Of a DNA stretch of 64,000 bases, positions 1-9,178 are shown in pieces. The stretch lies in contig NZ_SDQO02000002.1 in assembly GCF_004382825.2 (NCBI RefSeq), positions 744,001 through 808,000 of the forward strand, given 5' to 3'. The DNA comes from Corynebacterium silvaticum. Lineage in GTDB: Bacteria > Actinomycetota > Actinomycetes > Mycobacteriales > Mycobacteriaceae. Position 1 is the stretch's first letter; every line of letters begins with the position of its first letter. The notes below the pieces were generated by a model, which saw only the letters and a program-made list of their open reading frames with translations, did no database searches and was not told the DNA's origin. Made by a program: the position numbers and the translations under genes.

Positions 1-96
1 TACATGTTTGTTAATGAGGAGACGGGTCGCCCATCGGTTGTCTATCGTCGTCACGCTTTTGACTACGGCCTTATCTCCTTGGCAAAAGAGAGCTAA
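1..96 (+). CDS. hpf: Ribosome hibernation promoting factor, long form (C-terminal end only)
   Basis: Only the last 31 codons are in the window; the start lies to the left. The readable tail contains F-V-N-E-E-T-G-R-P and Y-R-R-x-x-F-D-Y-G-L-I, the typical end of the long-form HPF C-terminal domain, which dimerises 70S ribosomes into inactive 100S particles in stationary phase. An HPF gene directly upstream of secA1 is the actinobacterial order (Rv3241c-Rv3240c in M. tuberculosis). The stop codon TAA is at 94-96 and a strong terminator follows. The identification rests on the short tail and on context. Confidence 0.85.
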   Translation, partial: YMFVNEETGRPSVVYRRHAFDYGLISLAKES

Positions 97-130
97 ACCT
101 TAGCTTTTCCTGTGGAAACGAGATAATGCA

Positions 131-171
131 GAACCCGGATTCCCTCTAATAAAGGTGATCCGGGTTCTTTA
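131..171 (+). terminator. Rho-independent terminator after hpf
   Basis: Inverted repeat AACCCGGAT / ATCCGGGTT (132-140 and 158-166) around an AT-rich loop, followed by TCTTTAATTTGTTT. It separates hpf from secA, so secA needs its own promoter in 172-245; I see no clean -35/-10 pair there. Confidence 0.8.
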
Positions 172-245
172 ATTTGTTTCGCCTGTGATTACAATGGCGA
201 AGTTACAGCTATAAACCACATATTTAAAACATTTCTAAGGACTTA

Positions 246-2795
246 GTGCACGTGTTTGGACTTTCCAAGATGCTCCGCGTTGGCGAGGGGCGCGCTGTTA
301 AGCGGCTGAAGAAAATCGCTGAAGATGTTATCGATCTCGAGCCTCAGTTTTCTGAGCTTTCCGACGACGAGCTCAAGGCAAAGACTAAAGAGTTCCAGGA
401 CCGAATCGCGGCGGGCGAAACTGTCGACGACCTCCTGCTCGAGGCGTTCGCTGTTGCGCGCGAGGCATCGTGGCGTGTCCTGGGACAGAAGCACTATTTA
501 GTTCAGGTTATGGGTGGAGCGGCACTGCACTTTGGCAATGTCGCCGAGATGCGCACTGGTGAGGGCAAGACGCTTACCTGTGTGCTCCCCGCGTACCTTA
601 ATGCCCTGGAAGGCAAGGGCGTTCACGTTGTTACCGTGAACGATTACTTGGCCAAGCGCGATGCTGAGTGGATGGGTCGTGTGCACCGGTGGCTAGGCCT
701 TGAGGTCGGCGTCATCCTGGCGAATATGCAGCCTACTGAGCGTCGTGCGGCTTATAACGCAGACATTACGTATGGCACGAACAACGAGCTGGGTTTTGAT
801 TACCTTCGCGACAACATGGTGCGCTCGCTTGACGAGTTGGTGCAGCGTGGACATCATTACGCGATCGTGGATGAGGTTGACTCCATTCTTATCGATGAGG
901 CTCGTACCCCCCTCATTATTTCCGGCCCGGTCGATGGTTCTTCGCAGTGGTACAGCGTCTTTGCTCAGATCACCCCGCGTTTGACTCGTGACATTCACTT
1001 TGAGGTGGATGCGCGTAAGCGCACCGTGGGTATTAAAGAAGAAGGCGTAGCGTATGTCGAGGATCAGCTGGGAATCGAAAACCTTTACGCGCCTGAGCAC
1101 TCGCAGCTGGTGAGCTACCTCAACAACGCTATCAAGGCGCAGGAGTTGTTTACCCGCGACAAGGACTACATCGTTCGCAATGGCGAGGTTCTTATCGTGG
1201 ACGACTTCACCGGCCGCGTCTTGGATGGTCGCCGCTATAACGAGGGCATGCACCAGGCCATTGAGGCCAAAGAAAACGTGGAGATCAAAAACGAGAACCA
1301 GACCCTTGCTACGATCACCCTGCAGAATTACTTCCGTCTGTATGAAAAGCTCGCTGGAATGACGGGTACTGCGGAGACAGAAGCCTCTGAGCTGCACCAG
1401 ATTTATAAGCTGGACGTCATCCCGATCCCGACTAACCGCGACAATCAGCGCGAAGACATGACAGACCTGGTCTATAAGACCCAGGAAGCTAAGTTTGCTG
1501 CCGTTGTGGATGACATCGCAGAGCGCGTTGCCAAGGGACAGCCGGTGCTCGTAGGTACCACGTCTGTTGAGCGCTCGGAATACCTCTCCAAGCTGCTGCA
1601 GCGCCGTGGCGTGCGACACAGCGTGCTCAACGCCAAGTTCCATGAGCAGGAAGCTCAGATTGTGGCGCAAGCCGGCTTGCCGGGCGCTGTCACGGTTGCT
1701 ACCAACATGGCCGGACGTGGAACGGACATCGTGCTGGGTGGTAACCCAGACATCATCGCGGATATTAACCTGCGTGAGCGTGGGCTCGACCCCGTGGAGA
1801 CCCCGGAAGAGTACGAGGCTGCGTGGGATGAAGAACTGGCCAAGGTGAAAAACCGCGGCGAGAAATTGGCTGAAGAGGTGCGCGACGCTGGTGGCCTGTA
1901 TGTCCTAGGCACTGAGCGCCATGAATCTCGTCGTATCGACAACCAGTTGCGCGGACGCGCGGGCCGTCAGGGCGACCCCGGCACCACCCGTTTCTACCTG
2001 TCGATGCGTGATGAACTGATGGTTCGCTTTGTCGGGCAGTCCATGGAAAACATGATGAATCGTCTCAGCGTTCCAGACGATGTGCCCATTGAGGCAAAAA
2101 TGGTCACCAACTCCATCAAGGGTGCCCAGGCTTCCGTGGAGAACCAGAACTTTGAGATGCGTAAGAACGTCTTGAAGTACGACGAGGTCATGAACGAGCA
2201 GCGCAAGGTTATCTACAGCGAGCGTCGTGAGATCCTTGAGTCCGCAGACATCGCTGACAACATCCAAAAGATGATCGATGACACCATTGGTGCTTACGTC
2301 GATGGCGCAACCGCGCAGGGCTACGTTGAAGACTGGGATCTTGACGCACTCTGGAACGCACTTGAGTCGCTGTATGGGCCTTCCATGCAGGCACAGGAGC
2401 TTATCGACGGCACCGAGTACGGTGCAGCGGGCGAGCTGTCTGAGGCGGACTTGCGCGCTGCTGTCCTTGAGGACGCACACAAGCAGTATGCCGAGCTGGA
2501 AGAAAACGTTTCTGCCATCGGTGGAGAGGCCCAGATGCGCAATATCGAGCGCATGGTGATTCTCCCGGTCATTGACCAGAAGTGGCGCGAGCACCTTTAT
2601 GAGATGGACTACCTCAAAGAAGGTATCGGCTTGCGCGCCATGGCGCAGCGCGATCCTCTGGTGGAATACCAAAAAGAAGGTGGCGATATGTTCAACGCCA
2701 TGAAGGACGGAATCAAAGAGGAGACTGTGCGCCAGCTCTTCTTGCTGCGCAAGCAGTTCCAGGCGCCAGCCGTAGATGAGACCGTAGAGGCTTAA
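246..2795 (+). CDS. secA: Preprotein translocase ATPase SecA (SecA1)
   Basis: ATPase motor that drives unfolded preproteins through the SecYEG channel at the inner face of the membrane. The 849-residue product has the usual SecA length and parts: Walker A ([10 protein letters not shown], near residue 100), the DEAD-like motif [13 protein letters not shown], a preprotein cross-linking region, motif VI around [13 protein letters not shown] and [13 protein letters not shown], and a C-terminal helical scaffold. It lacks the cysteine-rich zinc tail of proteobacterial SecA and ends [10 protein letters not shown], as in actinobacterial SecA1. Start GTG at 246 has AAGG six bases upstream. Corynebacteria also carry an accessory SecA2; the length and the hpf neighbourhood argue that this is the housekeeping SecA1. 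A hairpin terminator follows the stop. Confidence 0.97.
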   Translation: MHVFGLSKMLRVGEGRAVKRLKKIAEDVIDLEPQFSELSDDELKAKTKEFQDRIAAGETVDDLLLEAFAVAREASWRVLGQKHYLVQVMGGAALHFGNVAEMRTGEGKTLTCVLPAYLNALEGKGVHVVTVNDYLAKRDAEWMGRVHRWLGLEVGVILANMQPTERRAAYNADITYGTNNELGFDYLRDNMVRSLDELVQRGHHYAIVDEVDSILIDEARTPLIISGPVDGSSQWYSVFAQITPRLTRDIHFEVDARKRTVGIKEEGVAYVEDQLGIENLYAPEHSQLVSYLNNAIKAQELFTRDKDYIVRNGEVLIVDDFTGRVLDGRRYNEGMHQAIEAKENVEIKNENQTLATITLQNYFRLYEKLAGMTGTAETEASELHQIYKLDVIPIPTNRDNQREDMTDLVYKTQEAKFAAVVDDIAERVAKGQPVLVGTTSVERSEYLSKLLQRRGVRHSVLNAKFHEQEAQIVAQAGLPGAVTVATNMAGRGTDIVLGGNPDIIADINLRERGLDPVETPEEYEAAWDEELAKVKNRGEKLAEEVRDAGGLYVLGTERHESRRIDNQLRGRAGRQGDPGTTRFYLSMRDELMVRFVGQSMENMMNRLSVPDDVPIEAKMVTNSIKGAQASVENQNFEMRKNVLKYDEVMNEQRKVIYSERREILESADIADNIQKMIDDTIGAYVDGATAQGYVEDWDLDALWNALESLYGPSMQAQELIDGTEYGAAGELSEADLRAAVLEDAHKQYAELEENVSAIGGEAQMRNIERMVILPVIDQKWREHLYEMDYLKEGIGLRAMAQRDPLVEYQKEGGDMFNAMKDGIKEETVRQLFLLRKQFQAPAVDETVEA

Positions 2796-2812
2796 CGAGC
2801 CACACTCTAGAT

Positions 2813-2846
2813 AACCCGCAGGCTTCGCATTCGCAGCCTGCGGGTT
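2813..2846. terminator. Hairpin terminator after secA
   Basis: AACCCGCAGGC / GCCTGCGGGTT arms (2813-2823 and 2836-2846) with a 12-base loop. The symmetric hairpin lies between the stop of secA and the 3' end of the minus-strand gene that follows, so it may serve both convergent genes. The T run on the plus strand is short (TTGTTG). Confidence 0.65.
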
Positions 2847-2912
2847 GTTGCGTCGAGAGGCAAAAACTGGGCGAGGTAGCCGAGTGCTTGTTGTCTATGT
2901 TGGCGGAACCGA

Positions 2913-2926
2913 GGGCGTCGATAAGC
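2913..2926 (+). repeat. 14-bp repeat GGGCGTCGANAAGC, copy 1
   Basis: Exact copy (N = T), followed by T. Lies in the 3' part of the Rv3235-like gene, antisense. Confidence 0.85.
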
Positions 2927-3393
2927 TGCCCGCGCGGGCGCAGATGGAGTGCTTCCATGACGAGGCGCCCGCGTACGGCTGGCATCGAGCGTCGACGAGC
3001 GGCAATGAGCCGGTGCACTTGATCGTCGAATTGCTCGTGGCACAGTGGGGTGATCGAGCGGATGCCAAAGGCGGCGTTCAAGGCCATAAAAAGCAGGGAC
3101 TTGGATTCTTTGTGCACGTAATCGGGCAGCTGCAGGCGTTGACAATCCGTTGGCGCGTAGGAAGACTCGCTGGAATGTTGCGATGAATCCACTGTGAAAG
3201 TTTTGAGATAGCTGAGTCCAGGAATCGGGACAAGCATGTAGTCTTTCCTTAAGAGAACACGATTCCAAGGCAGGCTCTGTGTGTTTTGCGGCCAAAAAAG
3301 ACGCGTGGGCGTGCGTTTCCTTTGACTAATGTGAAACAATAGCCAAGGTCAATTCTTTTTTCCAGAAATAATTACGTGAGGTGTAGGCAAGCT

Positions 3394-3804
3394 GTGCGCG
3401 GCTTAATCGTCGATTATGTAGGTGTCCTTGATGGGCCGGTAGAAGACCAGCGACGCTGGCGCAATCTCTTATCCGCTGCGCGGGCGAATGGGATCGGCAC
3501 TGCGGTGCTGTCGAATGATCCGGGCGGCCCTGGTGCAGACCCTATTCGTGTTCTTCAGACGCAAGGAATCGTCGATGCCGTCATCCTCAGCGGTGAGATC
3601 GGCGCAGAGAAGCCTGAAGAGGCTGCGTTCCAGGCCGCTGCTGATGCAATTGGTTTGCCTATGCGCGACTGCGTGATGGTTGATGATTCGATTCTGAACG
3701 TCCGTGCAGCAGTAGAGTGCGGCCTTGTGGGAGTCTTCTACCAGCAATTTGACCGTACCGTCGTTGAGCTTTCAGGGCTGTTTGGCCTAAGCGGTGACTT
3801 CTGA
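3394..3804 (+). CDS. HAD-superfamily hydrolase-like protein
   Basis: Short (136 aa) haloacid-dehalogenase-like protein. Motif I is LIVDYVGVLDG, motif III is the lysine in GAEKPEEAAF and motif IV is VMVDDSILN, in the right order and spacing. The second Asp of the usual DxD motif I is Val here, so classical phosphatase activity is uncertain; there is little room for a cap domain. I chose GTG 3394 because GAGG-TGTAGG lies just upstream; GTG 3376 is also open but has no ribosome site. Its stop overlaps the ATG of the next gene by one base, so the two are translationally coupled. Substrate unknown. Confidence 0.8.
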   Translation: MRGLIVDYVGVLDGPVEDQRRWRNLLSAARANGIGTAVLSNDPGGPGADPIRVLQTQGIVDAVILSGEIGAEKPEEAAFQAAADAIGLPMRDCVMVDDSILNVRAAVECGLVGVFYQQFDRTVVELSGLFGLSGDF

Positions 3805-4310
3805 TGCGCGTCTATGTTCCTGCGACTTTCTCTCTGCTCAAAGAACTGAGTGAGCAAGGGGAAATTTCTGCACGCTCGGGGTACGGATTTGCGGTGACTC
3901 CTGCGCTTCGGGAATTTTATACGTCGGGCGATGAAGACGAGATAGCTCATTCGGCGTTCGAGGATGCGGCCTTGGCTTCCATCAGGTTGCTCGCGGTCGG
4001 GGATGAGGAAAAATTCCCGCACCGTCGTGTCGTGATTTCTGCAGATATTGCGGATAAAAACGTCTCCTTAGAGCCAGAGCTAGGGGAGTCCGTGGTCAAG
4101 CTGTCTCCGTCCGCTGTGTCTTTGGATTCGGTAGCTGCGATCCACGTAGACGTTGAATCGTCTGAGGAGGCTACGGCTAAGGCTATCGAGGCCATCGATG
4201 AGGCTGATTTAGGCGTAGAGGATGCTGAATTGATCGTGGGGGACGCGCTGGATAATTTCCTTGCGTGGTATGACCCCAGTGAGTTGGGTGCTCTGGTTGA
4301 GCTGCTCTAA
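3804..4310 (+). CDS. Conserved actinobacterial DUF6912-type protein
   Basis: 168-residue soluble, acidic protein beginning MRVYVPATFSLLKEL, with GYGFAVTPALREFY, HRRVVISADI and a C-terminal LAWYDPSELGALVELL, the pattern I associate with the actinobacterial DUF6912 family. No catalytic motif, signal peptide or membrane segment is visible. The start ATG overlaps the stop of the HAD gene (TGATG), and a terminator follows, so the two form a small operon. Function is unknown; genetic pairing with a HAD protein is the only hint. Confidence 0.75.
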   Translation: MRVYVPATFSLLKELSEQGEISARSGYGFAVTPALREFYTSGDEDEIAHSAFEDAALASIRLLAVGDEEKFPHRRVVISADIADKNVSLEPELGESVVKLSPSAVSLDSVAAIHVDVESSEEATAKAIEAIDEADLGVEDAELIVGDALDNFLAWYDPSELGALVELL

Positions 4311-4362
4311 CTTCTGAGAAAACCGTGTTATATCGGAGAATATAGCGGGTTTTAGTTTTTTC

Positions 4363-4415
4363 AACCGTTGTGTTGGTCCTTAAAAGGGCTGTACACAACG
4401 GTTTTTCTTTATTTT
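4363..4415 (+). terminator. Strong Rho-independent terminator
   Basis: AACCGTTGTG / CACAACGGTT stem (4363-4372 and 4394-4403) followed by TTTCTTTATTTTTT. Ends the HAD-DUF6912 operon. Confidence 0.85.
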
Positions 4416-4499
4416 TTATGGATCAGTGGACAATGAACCTACGGATACGTAAGCTACTGCAAAGTAACTTTTTCTAGGAAAACAATCTGAGGTTTATCC

Positions 4500-5558
4500 A
4501 TGGCACGTGACCGCCTAGCATCTCTTCGGGGAGTGCTCAAAAGATTCACCACACCGCTTTTGCCCGATGACTACTCTGTCCTGGTCAATCCTTTGTGGAG
4601 TACCCGCGAACTACGCGGACAAATCCAGGAAGTGCACCGCGATCGCGATGTTGTTCACCTCTCCATCATTCCGGGATGGGGAGTGGAAACAGATTTCCAC
4701 GCAGGCCAGTACATCGGGATCGGGGTGGAAATTGATGGGCGCTTTGTGTGGCGCAGCTACTCTTTGACCAACGCGCCAGGCCCTCATGCGCACACGCTGA
4801 AAATCACTGTTCGCGCTGTAGAAAAGGGAAAGCTTTCCAACCATTTGGTGGGTTCTGTGCGCCCCGGCACCACGATTCGGCTGCTTGCTCCAGCAGGGGA
4901 CTTTCATCTGAGTGAGCCGGTTCCCAGCAAGATTGCTTTCTTGGCCGCCGGGACTGGAATCACCCCGATTATTTCTATGGTGCGCACGATGGCTGAGCGC
5001 AAACAGCTAGAGCGGTGCCATGCAGTCTTGGTGTATTGCGTCCACGACACCGACCAGCTTCTCTTTGACCAGGAGCTCACACGACTGGAACAAGAAAATC
5101 CACAGCTTCAGGTCATTCGCCGGATTACGGCTCGCGAGGGACGCCTCACCCCGCAGGATTATGAACACGTTATACCCGACATCACGTCACGCGCGATCTT
5201 TGCTTGTGGTCCTTCGCGCATGCTTGACGACGCCCACGCGTGGGCAGAAGAACGCGGCGTCACCATCACCTCGGAGAGGTTTACTATCGACCGCGCCAGT
5301 GACGCACAGGGCGGGGTGATCACTTTTGGTGATCGAGGAAATACTCACGCAGATGGCGCGACAACCCTTTTGGAGGCTGGCGAAAAATCAGGGGTTAACC
5401 TTCCGTTCGGCTGCCGCATGGGGGTGTGCCATACCTGCGTCAGACCGTTGATTGAGGGGCATGCTCACAACTTAGTCACAGGGGAAACCCATGAGCCGGG
5501 CAGCCGCGTACGAACATGCGTATGCGTAGCGGCTGGCGATCTCACCATAGGCGTATAA
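4500..5558 (+). CDS. Ferredoxin reductase / 2Fe-2S electron-transfer protein for the acyl-CoA desaturase
   Basis: Flavoprotein of 352 aa with an FAD-binding barrel (VWRSYSLTNAP, near 80-90), an NAD(P)H-binding domain (AAGTGITPIISM, near 150) and a C-terminal plant-type 2Fe-2S ferredoxin domain with the cysteine pattern GCRMGVCHTC and a fourth Cys in VRTCVCV. Homologous in layout to Rv3230c, which passes electrons from NADPH to the DesA3 desaturase. The desaturase gene follows 16 bases downstream, so the two form an operon for oleoyl-CoA formation. GAGG lies seven bases before ATG 4500. Confidence 0.92.
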   Translation: MARDRLASLRGVLKRFTTPLLPDDYSVLVNPLWSTRELRGQIQEVHRDRDVVHLSIIPGWGVETDFHAGQYIGIGVEIDGRFVWRSYSLTNAPGPHAHTLKITVRAVEKGKLSNHLVGSVRPGTTIRLLAPAGDFHLSEPVPSKIAFLAAGTGITPIISMVRTMAERKQLERCHAVLVYCVHDTDQLLFDQELTRLEQENPQLQVIRRITAREGRLTPQDYEHVIPDITSRAIFACGPSRMLDDAHAWAEERGVTITSERFTIDRASDAQGGVITFGDRGNTHADGATTLLEAGEKSGVNLPFGCRMGVCHTCVRPLIEGHAHNLVTGETHEPGSRVRTCVCVAAGDLTIGV

Positions 5559-5574
5559 AAGGAGTCTTGACACA

Positions 5575-6849
5575 GTGGCGATTGATAACATTCAGGCATA
5601 CTCGCATCTCAGCGACGAAGACATCGAGGAAATCGGAAAGCGTCTCGACGCGATCAAACTAGAGGTCACCGAATCTTTAGGCGAACGCGACGTCGCCTAC
5701 ATTAGAAGGCTTATTCGGGTACAGCGAGCGCTGGAAGTCGCCGGACGCGTAAGCCTTATCTTTGCCGGCAATAAGAAGTGTTGGTGGGCCGGAACCGCTT
5801 TTCTTAGCACCGCAAAGATTTTGGAAAACCTAGAGATAGGCCACAATGTCTTGCACGGACAGTGGGACTGGATGAATGATCCAGAGATCCACTCTATGAC
5901 GTGGGAATGGGACATTGTGTGTCCTTCCTCGCAGTGGATGCACTCGCACAACTATGTCCATCACACCTACACCAACGTACTAGGGATGGACCATGACGTG
6001 GGATACGGCGTTCTTCGCGTTACCCGTGACCGAAAATGGACACCGTTGCACGCCTTCCAGCCCGTGATCAACCCGGTGCTTGCCACGATGTTCCAGTGGG
6101 CCGTGGGGTACTACGATGTTGAGCTTGGAAAGTTCTTTTCCAAGCGGGCCGACTGGGATGAAACCAAAGGAAAGTTCTGGGAGACCACCTCTAAAGCTGC
6201 CCGACAACTATCGCGAGACTACCTCCTTTACCCCGCACTGGCAGGTCGGAATTACCCACGCGCCGTGGCTGCAAATGCCCTGGCCAACTTCACCAGGTCA
6301 GTGTGGGCGTATGCCGTGATTTTCTGCGGACATTTTCCCGATGAGACTGAAACGTTTACCAAGGAACAATTCAAAAACGAAGACCGCAATCAGTGGTATC
6401 TACGCCAGATGCTAGGGTCGGCCAACTTCCATGGTGGGAAGCTATTGACCCTCATGTCAGGCAACCTGAACTATCAGATTGAGCACCATCTCTTCCCGGA
6501 TATGCCGTCGAACCGGCTCGCGGAGGTGGGGAAGAAAGTTCGTGCGATCTGCGAAGAATACGATCTTCCTTACAACATCGACTCTTTCCCCGTGCAATTG
6601 TTCAAAGTCCAAAAGACTCTGCTCAAGCTGGCCCTCCCCAATAAATATCTGGTGGCCAGCCCCGACAACGCCCCAGAAGTGAGGTCAAACAGGGCCTTTA
6701 CGGAAAATCCTAATATCCAGAGACAACTAGGCGTGGACAGTTCGGGCAAGCGAGTGGGACTGAAAACTGGTCTGAAGCTGCTCAAACAGATTCGTCCAGG
6801 CATCCGCGATATCATACGGGCATATTCTGGCCGTTCCGCAAGGAAGTAG
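5575..6849 (+). CDS. Membrane fatty acid (stearoyl-CoA delta-9) desaturase, DesA3-like
   Basis: Di-iron membrane desaturase of 424 aa. Three histidine boxes are visible: HNVLHGQWDW, HSHNYVHHTYTN and the C-terminal NYQIEHHLFPDMPSNR, the canonical H-x3-H, H-x2-HH and Q-x2-HH ligands. The product introduces a cis double bond into C18 acyl-CoA or acyl lipids using electrons from the reductase encoded just upstream. GTG 5575 is preceded by AAAAGGAGT. The gene is convergent with rsgA, leaving only nine bases between stops. Rv3229c is the mycobacterial counterpart by order and motif. Confidence 0.93.
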   Translation: MAIDNIQAYSHLSDEDIEEIGKRLDAIKLEVTESLGERDVAYIRRLIRVQRALEVAGRVSLIFAGNKKCWWAGTAFLSTAKILENLEIGHNVLHGQWDWMNDPEIHSMTWEWDIVCPSSQWMHSHNYVHHTYTNVLGMDHDVGYGVLRVTRDRKWTPLHAFQPVINPVLATMFQWAVGYYDVELGKFFSKRADWDETKGKFWETTSKAARQLSRDYLLYPALAGRNYPRAVAANALANFTRSVWAYAVIFCGHFPDETETFTKEQFKNEDRNQWYLRQMLGSANFHGGKLLTLMSGNLNYQIEHHLFPDMPSNRLAEVGKKVRAICEEYDLPYNIDSFPVQLFKVQKTLLKLALPNKYLVASPDNAPEVRSNRAFTENPNIQRQLGVDSSGKRVGLKTGLKLLKQIRPGIRDIIRAYSGRSARK

Positions 6850-6858
6850 AAGAAACCG

Positions 6859-7875
6859 CTAATCCCATTCGGTGTTGGTGCGCAGCGAGGCTAACAGCTT
6901 GCGCACCGCGATCACGCGCCGACCCGTGGGGGAATCTGCGTCAAATTGGTCGAGCGCACATTCCGGGTCGGCAGGAGGACCTGCGTGGGTGCATCCGCGC
7001 GGGCAGTGTTCAGTGGCTGCGGAAAGATCCTCAAAAACCCTGACCACTGCGTCTGCGTCGACATGCGCGAGGCCGAAGGACCGGATACCTGGGGTGTCTA
7101 CGATCCAGCCGCCGTCGGGAAGCCGCAAAGCTACTGCCTGGGTTGATGTGTGGCGGCCTTTCCCAACCCCTGATACGCTGCCCGTTTCGCGGAAAGCATC
7201 GGGGACGAGTCGATTGACTAGCGTGGATTTGCCCACACCAGAGTGCCCGATGGTTGCGGTGACCGACTGGGTAACAAGCTCGTGAACTGGCGCGATCGGA
7301 TCGTCGATACCGCAGATGACCACGGGAACATTCAAGTAGCTGAATTCTTCCGCGAACTCGGTGGGGTCTGCAAGATCAGACTTGGTCAAACAGAGAATCG
7401 GCTGAAGATTGCCCACAAAAGCAGCGACGAGCGCCCGCTCAACAAAACCGGCGCGCGGTGGCGGGTCGGCAACGGCGCACACTATAAGCAAGCGATGCGC
7501 ATTAGCGACGACGATGCGCTCATAAGGATCAGTATCGTCTGCCGTGCGCCTCAGAACGCTGGTGCGTTCTTCCAACTTAACAATCCGTGCGAGTGAACCT
7601 GCCCTGCCAGAAGTATCGCCCACTACTCCTACGCGGTCGCCCACCTCCACAGCAGTACGGCCCATTTCTCGGGCTCGCATGCAGACAATGGGTTCTGCCG
7701 TGGGGTCGGCGGAATCCAACACCACACCCCATCTGCCGCGGTCTTTGGTCACAACCATGCCAAAAAGGGCATCGTCATGACTCGGGCGGTCTTTAGTCCT
7801 GGGGCGAGAACCTTTACTTGGCCTGACTCGTACGTCGGATTCATCCCAGCGATGAGCTGACGACCTTCGTGCCAT
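6859..7875 (-). CDS. rsgA: Ribosome small-subunit-dependent GTPase A
   Basis: Circularly permuted GTPase that assists late 30S maturation. Motif order is permuted: G4 (LTKSDL) precedes G1 (GHSGVGKSTLVNRL) and G3 (VDTPGIRSFG). An OB-fold-like N-terminal region and a C-terminal zinc finger with CPRGCTH and C-ALDQ complete the 338-residue protein. ATG at 7875 overlaps the TAA of aroA by one base (TAATG), so translation is coupled to aroA, the same aroA-rsgA pair as Rv3227-Rv3228. Confidence 0.94.
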   Translation of the reverse strand: MARRSSAHRWDESDVRVRPSKGSRPRTKDRPSHDDALFGMVVTKDRGRWGVVLDSADPTAEPIVCMRAREMGRTAVEVGDRVGVVGDTSGRAGSLARIVKLEERTSVLRRTADDTDPYERIVVANAHRLLIVCAVADPPPRAGFVERALVAAFVGNLQPILCLTKSDLADPTEFAEEFSYLNVPVVICGIDDPIAPVHELVTQSVTATIGHSGVGKSTLVNRLVPDAFRETGSVSGVGKGRHTSTQAVALRLPDGGWIVDTPGIRSFGLAHVDADAVVRVFEDLSAATEHCPRGCTHAGPPADPECALDQFDADSPTGRRVIAVRKLLASLRTNTEWD

Positions 7876-9149
7876 TAGCTGCTCACCATCTCAGACCACA
7901 TAGTGTCAAAATCCGGCAGTGTTTTTGCCGTCGTTGCGATGTCTTCTACGTGTATGCCCGGTACTGCGAGCCCGATAATCGCTCCTGCTGTGGCCATGCG
8001 GTGGTCAGCATATGAGTGCCAGGTTCCACCATGGAGAGGACGGGGAGTGATGCGGAGGCCGTCGGCAAGCTCCTCGCACTGTCCACCGATTCGGTTGATT
8101 TCATCGGATAGTGCTTTGAGCCGGTCAGTTTCATGGCCGCGAAGGTGCGCGATGCCCCTGAGCTCGGAAGGAGTCGCAGCTAAAGCGGCAAGTGCTGCGA
8201 CCGTGGGGGTTAGCTCGCCGATGTCCGCCATATCGAGGCAGAGCCCGTGAAGTGCTCCGGAAGGACCTGTGACCTGAAGAGCCGGTGCACCTTCATAGGA
8301 AGTAAAGGCTATGTCGCAGCCCATGCGGCTCAGGATAGAGCGGATTGCATCTCCCGCCTGGGTGGTCTGCTGAGGCCATCCTGGAATGGTGACAGTGCCG
8401 CCTGTGACTGCTGCCGCGGCGAGGAATGGAGTGGCGTTGGAGAGATCTGGCTCGATATACCAGGTACGGCCAGCGATACGTCCCGGATGAACCGTCCACT
8501 GACTATCCACGGAGTCGTCGACCTGCACACCTGCGCTTCTGAGCATGTCCACGGTCATCTCGATGTGCGGGGCGCTGGGAAGTGTTTCGCCTATGTGCCG
8601 GACGGTGAGGCCGTCACGGTAACAAGGCGCGGCAAGGAGCAGCCCTGAGACAAACTGCGAAGAACTAGAGGCGTCGATCTCAACGACACCACCACTGGGC
8701 ACACCCGTGGAAGAGACGCTAAAGGGGAGCGAGTCTCCATGGACATCCACACCGATTCCGCGCAGTGCATCCAGTATTTGGTTCATGGGACGGGTGCGTG
8801 CTTGAGGATCGCCGTCGAATTCCACTGTGCCTTGAGCAAGCGCAGCTAGGGGAGGAACAAAGCGCATGACGGTCCCGGCGAGGCCGCAGTCGATAGCGCC
8901 GCCGTGAAGGGGAACTGGGGCGACAATGAACGCGTCGGGGGCGTCGATACGCACATCCGTACCCAAAGCTTGCAGCGCGCGGGCCATTAAATCAGTGTCC
9001 CGGCTGCGTAATGCGCCTTTTATCTGCGAGGATGAGTCCGCTAGGGCTGCCAACACGAGGGCACGGTTGGTCATCGACTTAGAACCTGGGACTGTTACCA
9101 CTGCCGATACCGGCCCCGTAACAGTCGGAGCATCCCACAAAACACACAT
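7875..9149 (-). CDS. aroA: 3-phosphoshikimate 1-carboxyvinyltransferase (EPSP synthase)
   Basis: Sixth step of the shikimate pathway: transfers enolpyruvate from PEP to shikimate 3-phosphate. Signature stretches are [12 protein letters not shown] near the N-terminus, [28 protein letters not shown] and [14 protein letters not shown]. The frame is open to 9272, but ATG 9149 (MCVLWDAP, with GGTGGA just upstream) is the likely start because the family begins a few residues before the PGSKS loop; this gives 424 aa. The start lies only 20-30 bases from the divergent SRAP gene, so the aroA promoter must sit within that reading frame. Confidence 0.93.
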   Translation of the reverse strand: MCVLWDAPTVTGPVSAVVTVPGSKSMTNRALVLAALADSSSQIKGALRSRDTDLMARALQALGTDVRIDAPDAFIVAPVPLHGGAIDCGLAGTVMRFVPPLAALAQGTVEFDGDPQARTRPMNQILDALRGIGVDVHGDSLPFSVSSTGVPSGGVVEIDASSSSQFVSGLLLAAPCYRDGLTVRHIGETLPSAPHIEMTVDMLRSAGVQVDDSVDSQWTVHPGRIAGRTWYIEPDLSNATPFLAAAAVTGGTVTIPGWPQQTTQAGDAIRSILSRMGCDIAFTSYEGAPALQVTGPSGALHGLCLDMADIGELTPTVAALAALAATPSELRGIAHLRGHETDRLKALSDEINRIGGQCEELADGLRITPRPLHGGTWHSYADHRMATAGAIIGLAVPGIHVEDIATTAKTLPDFDTMWSEMVSS

Positions 9150-9178
9150 TCCACCATCATAAGGCCATAATGAGGTAT

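Larger units (their letters stand above)
2807..3237 (-). pseudogene. Rv3235/DUF6459-like protein, probably frameshifted
   Basis: A minus-strand gene starts at ATG 3237 behind an excellent ribosome site (AAGGAAAG, five bases before the ATG). The first ~110 codons read as a helical domain with ALNAAFGIRSITPL and a LHLRPRGQLIDAL segment that resembles the R-RP-x2-QL motif of the Rv3235 family of actinobacterial hypothetical proteins. In this frame the protein then runs on into unlikely sequence and overlaps secA antisense. In the neighbouring frame a plausible family-like C-terminus (DATTRRLRMRSLRVI) ends at TAG 2807. A frameshift near 2860-2910, perhaps with some loss of sequence, would join the two. 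Function unknown. Family assignment is moderate; the break is inferred, not proven. Confidence 0.45.

Noticed and set aside
174..195. TTGTTT / TACAAT pair as secA promoter
   Set aside because: Spacing is only ten bases, too short for a housekeeping promoter.
693..1670. Long open frame antisense to secA (325 codons)
   Set aside because: It is the complement of a highly conserved gene with biased third positions; no ribosome site and no recognisable domain.
1905..2672. Long open frame antisense to the 3' half of secA
   Set aside because: Shadow frame of a conserved gene, no domain.
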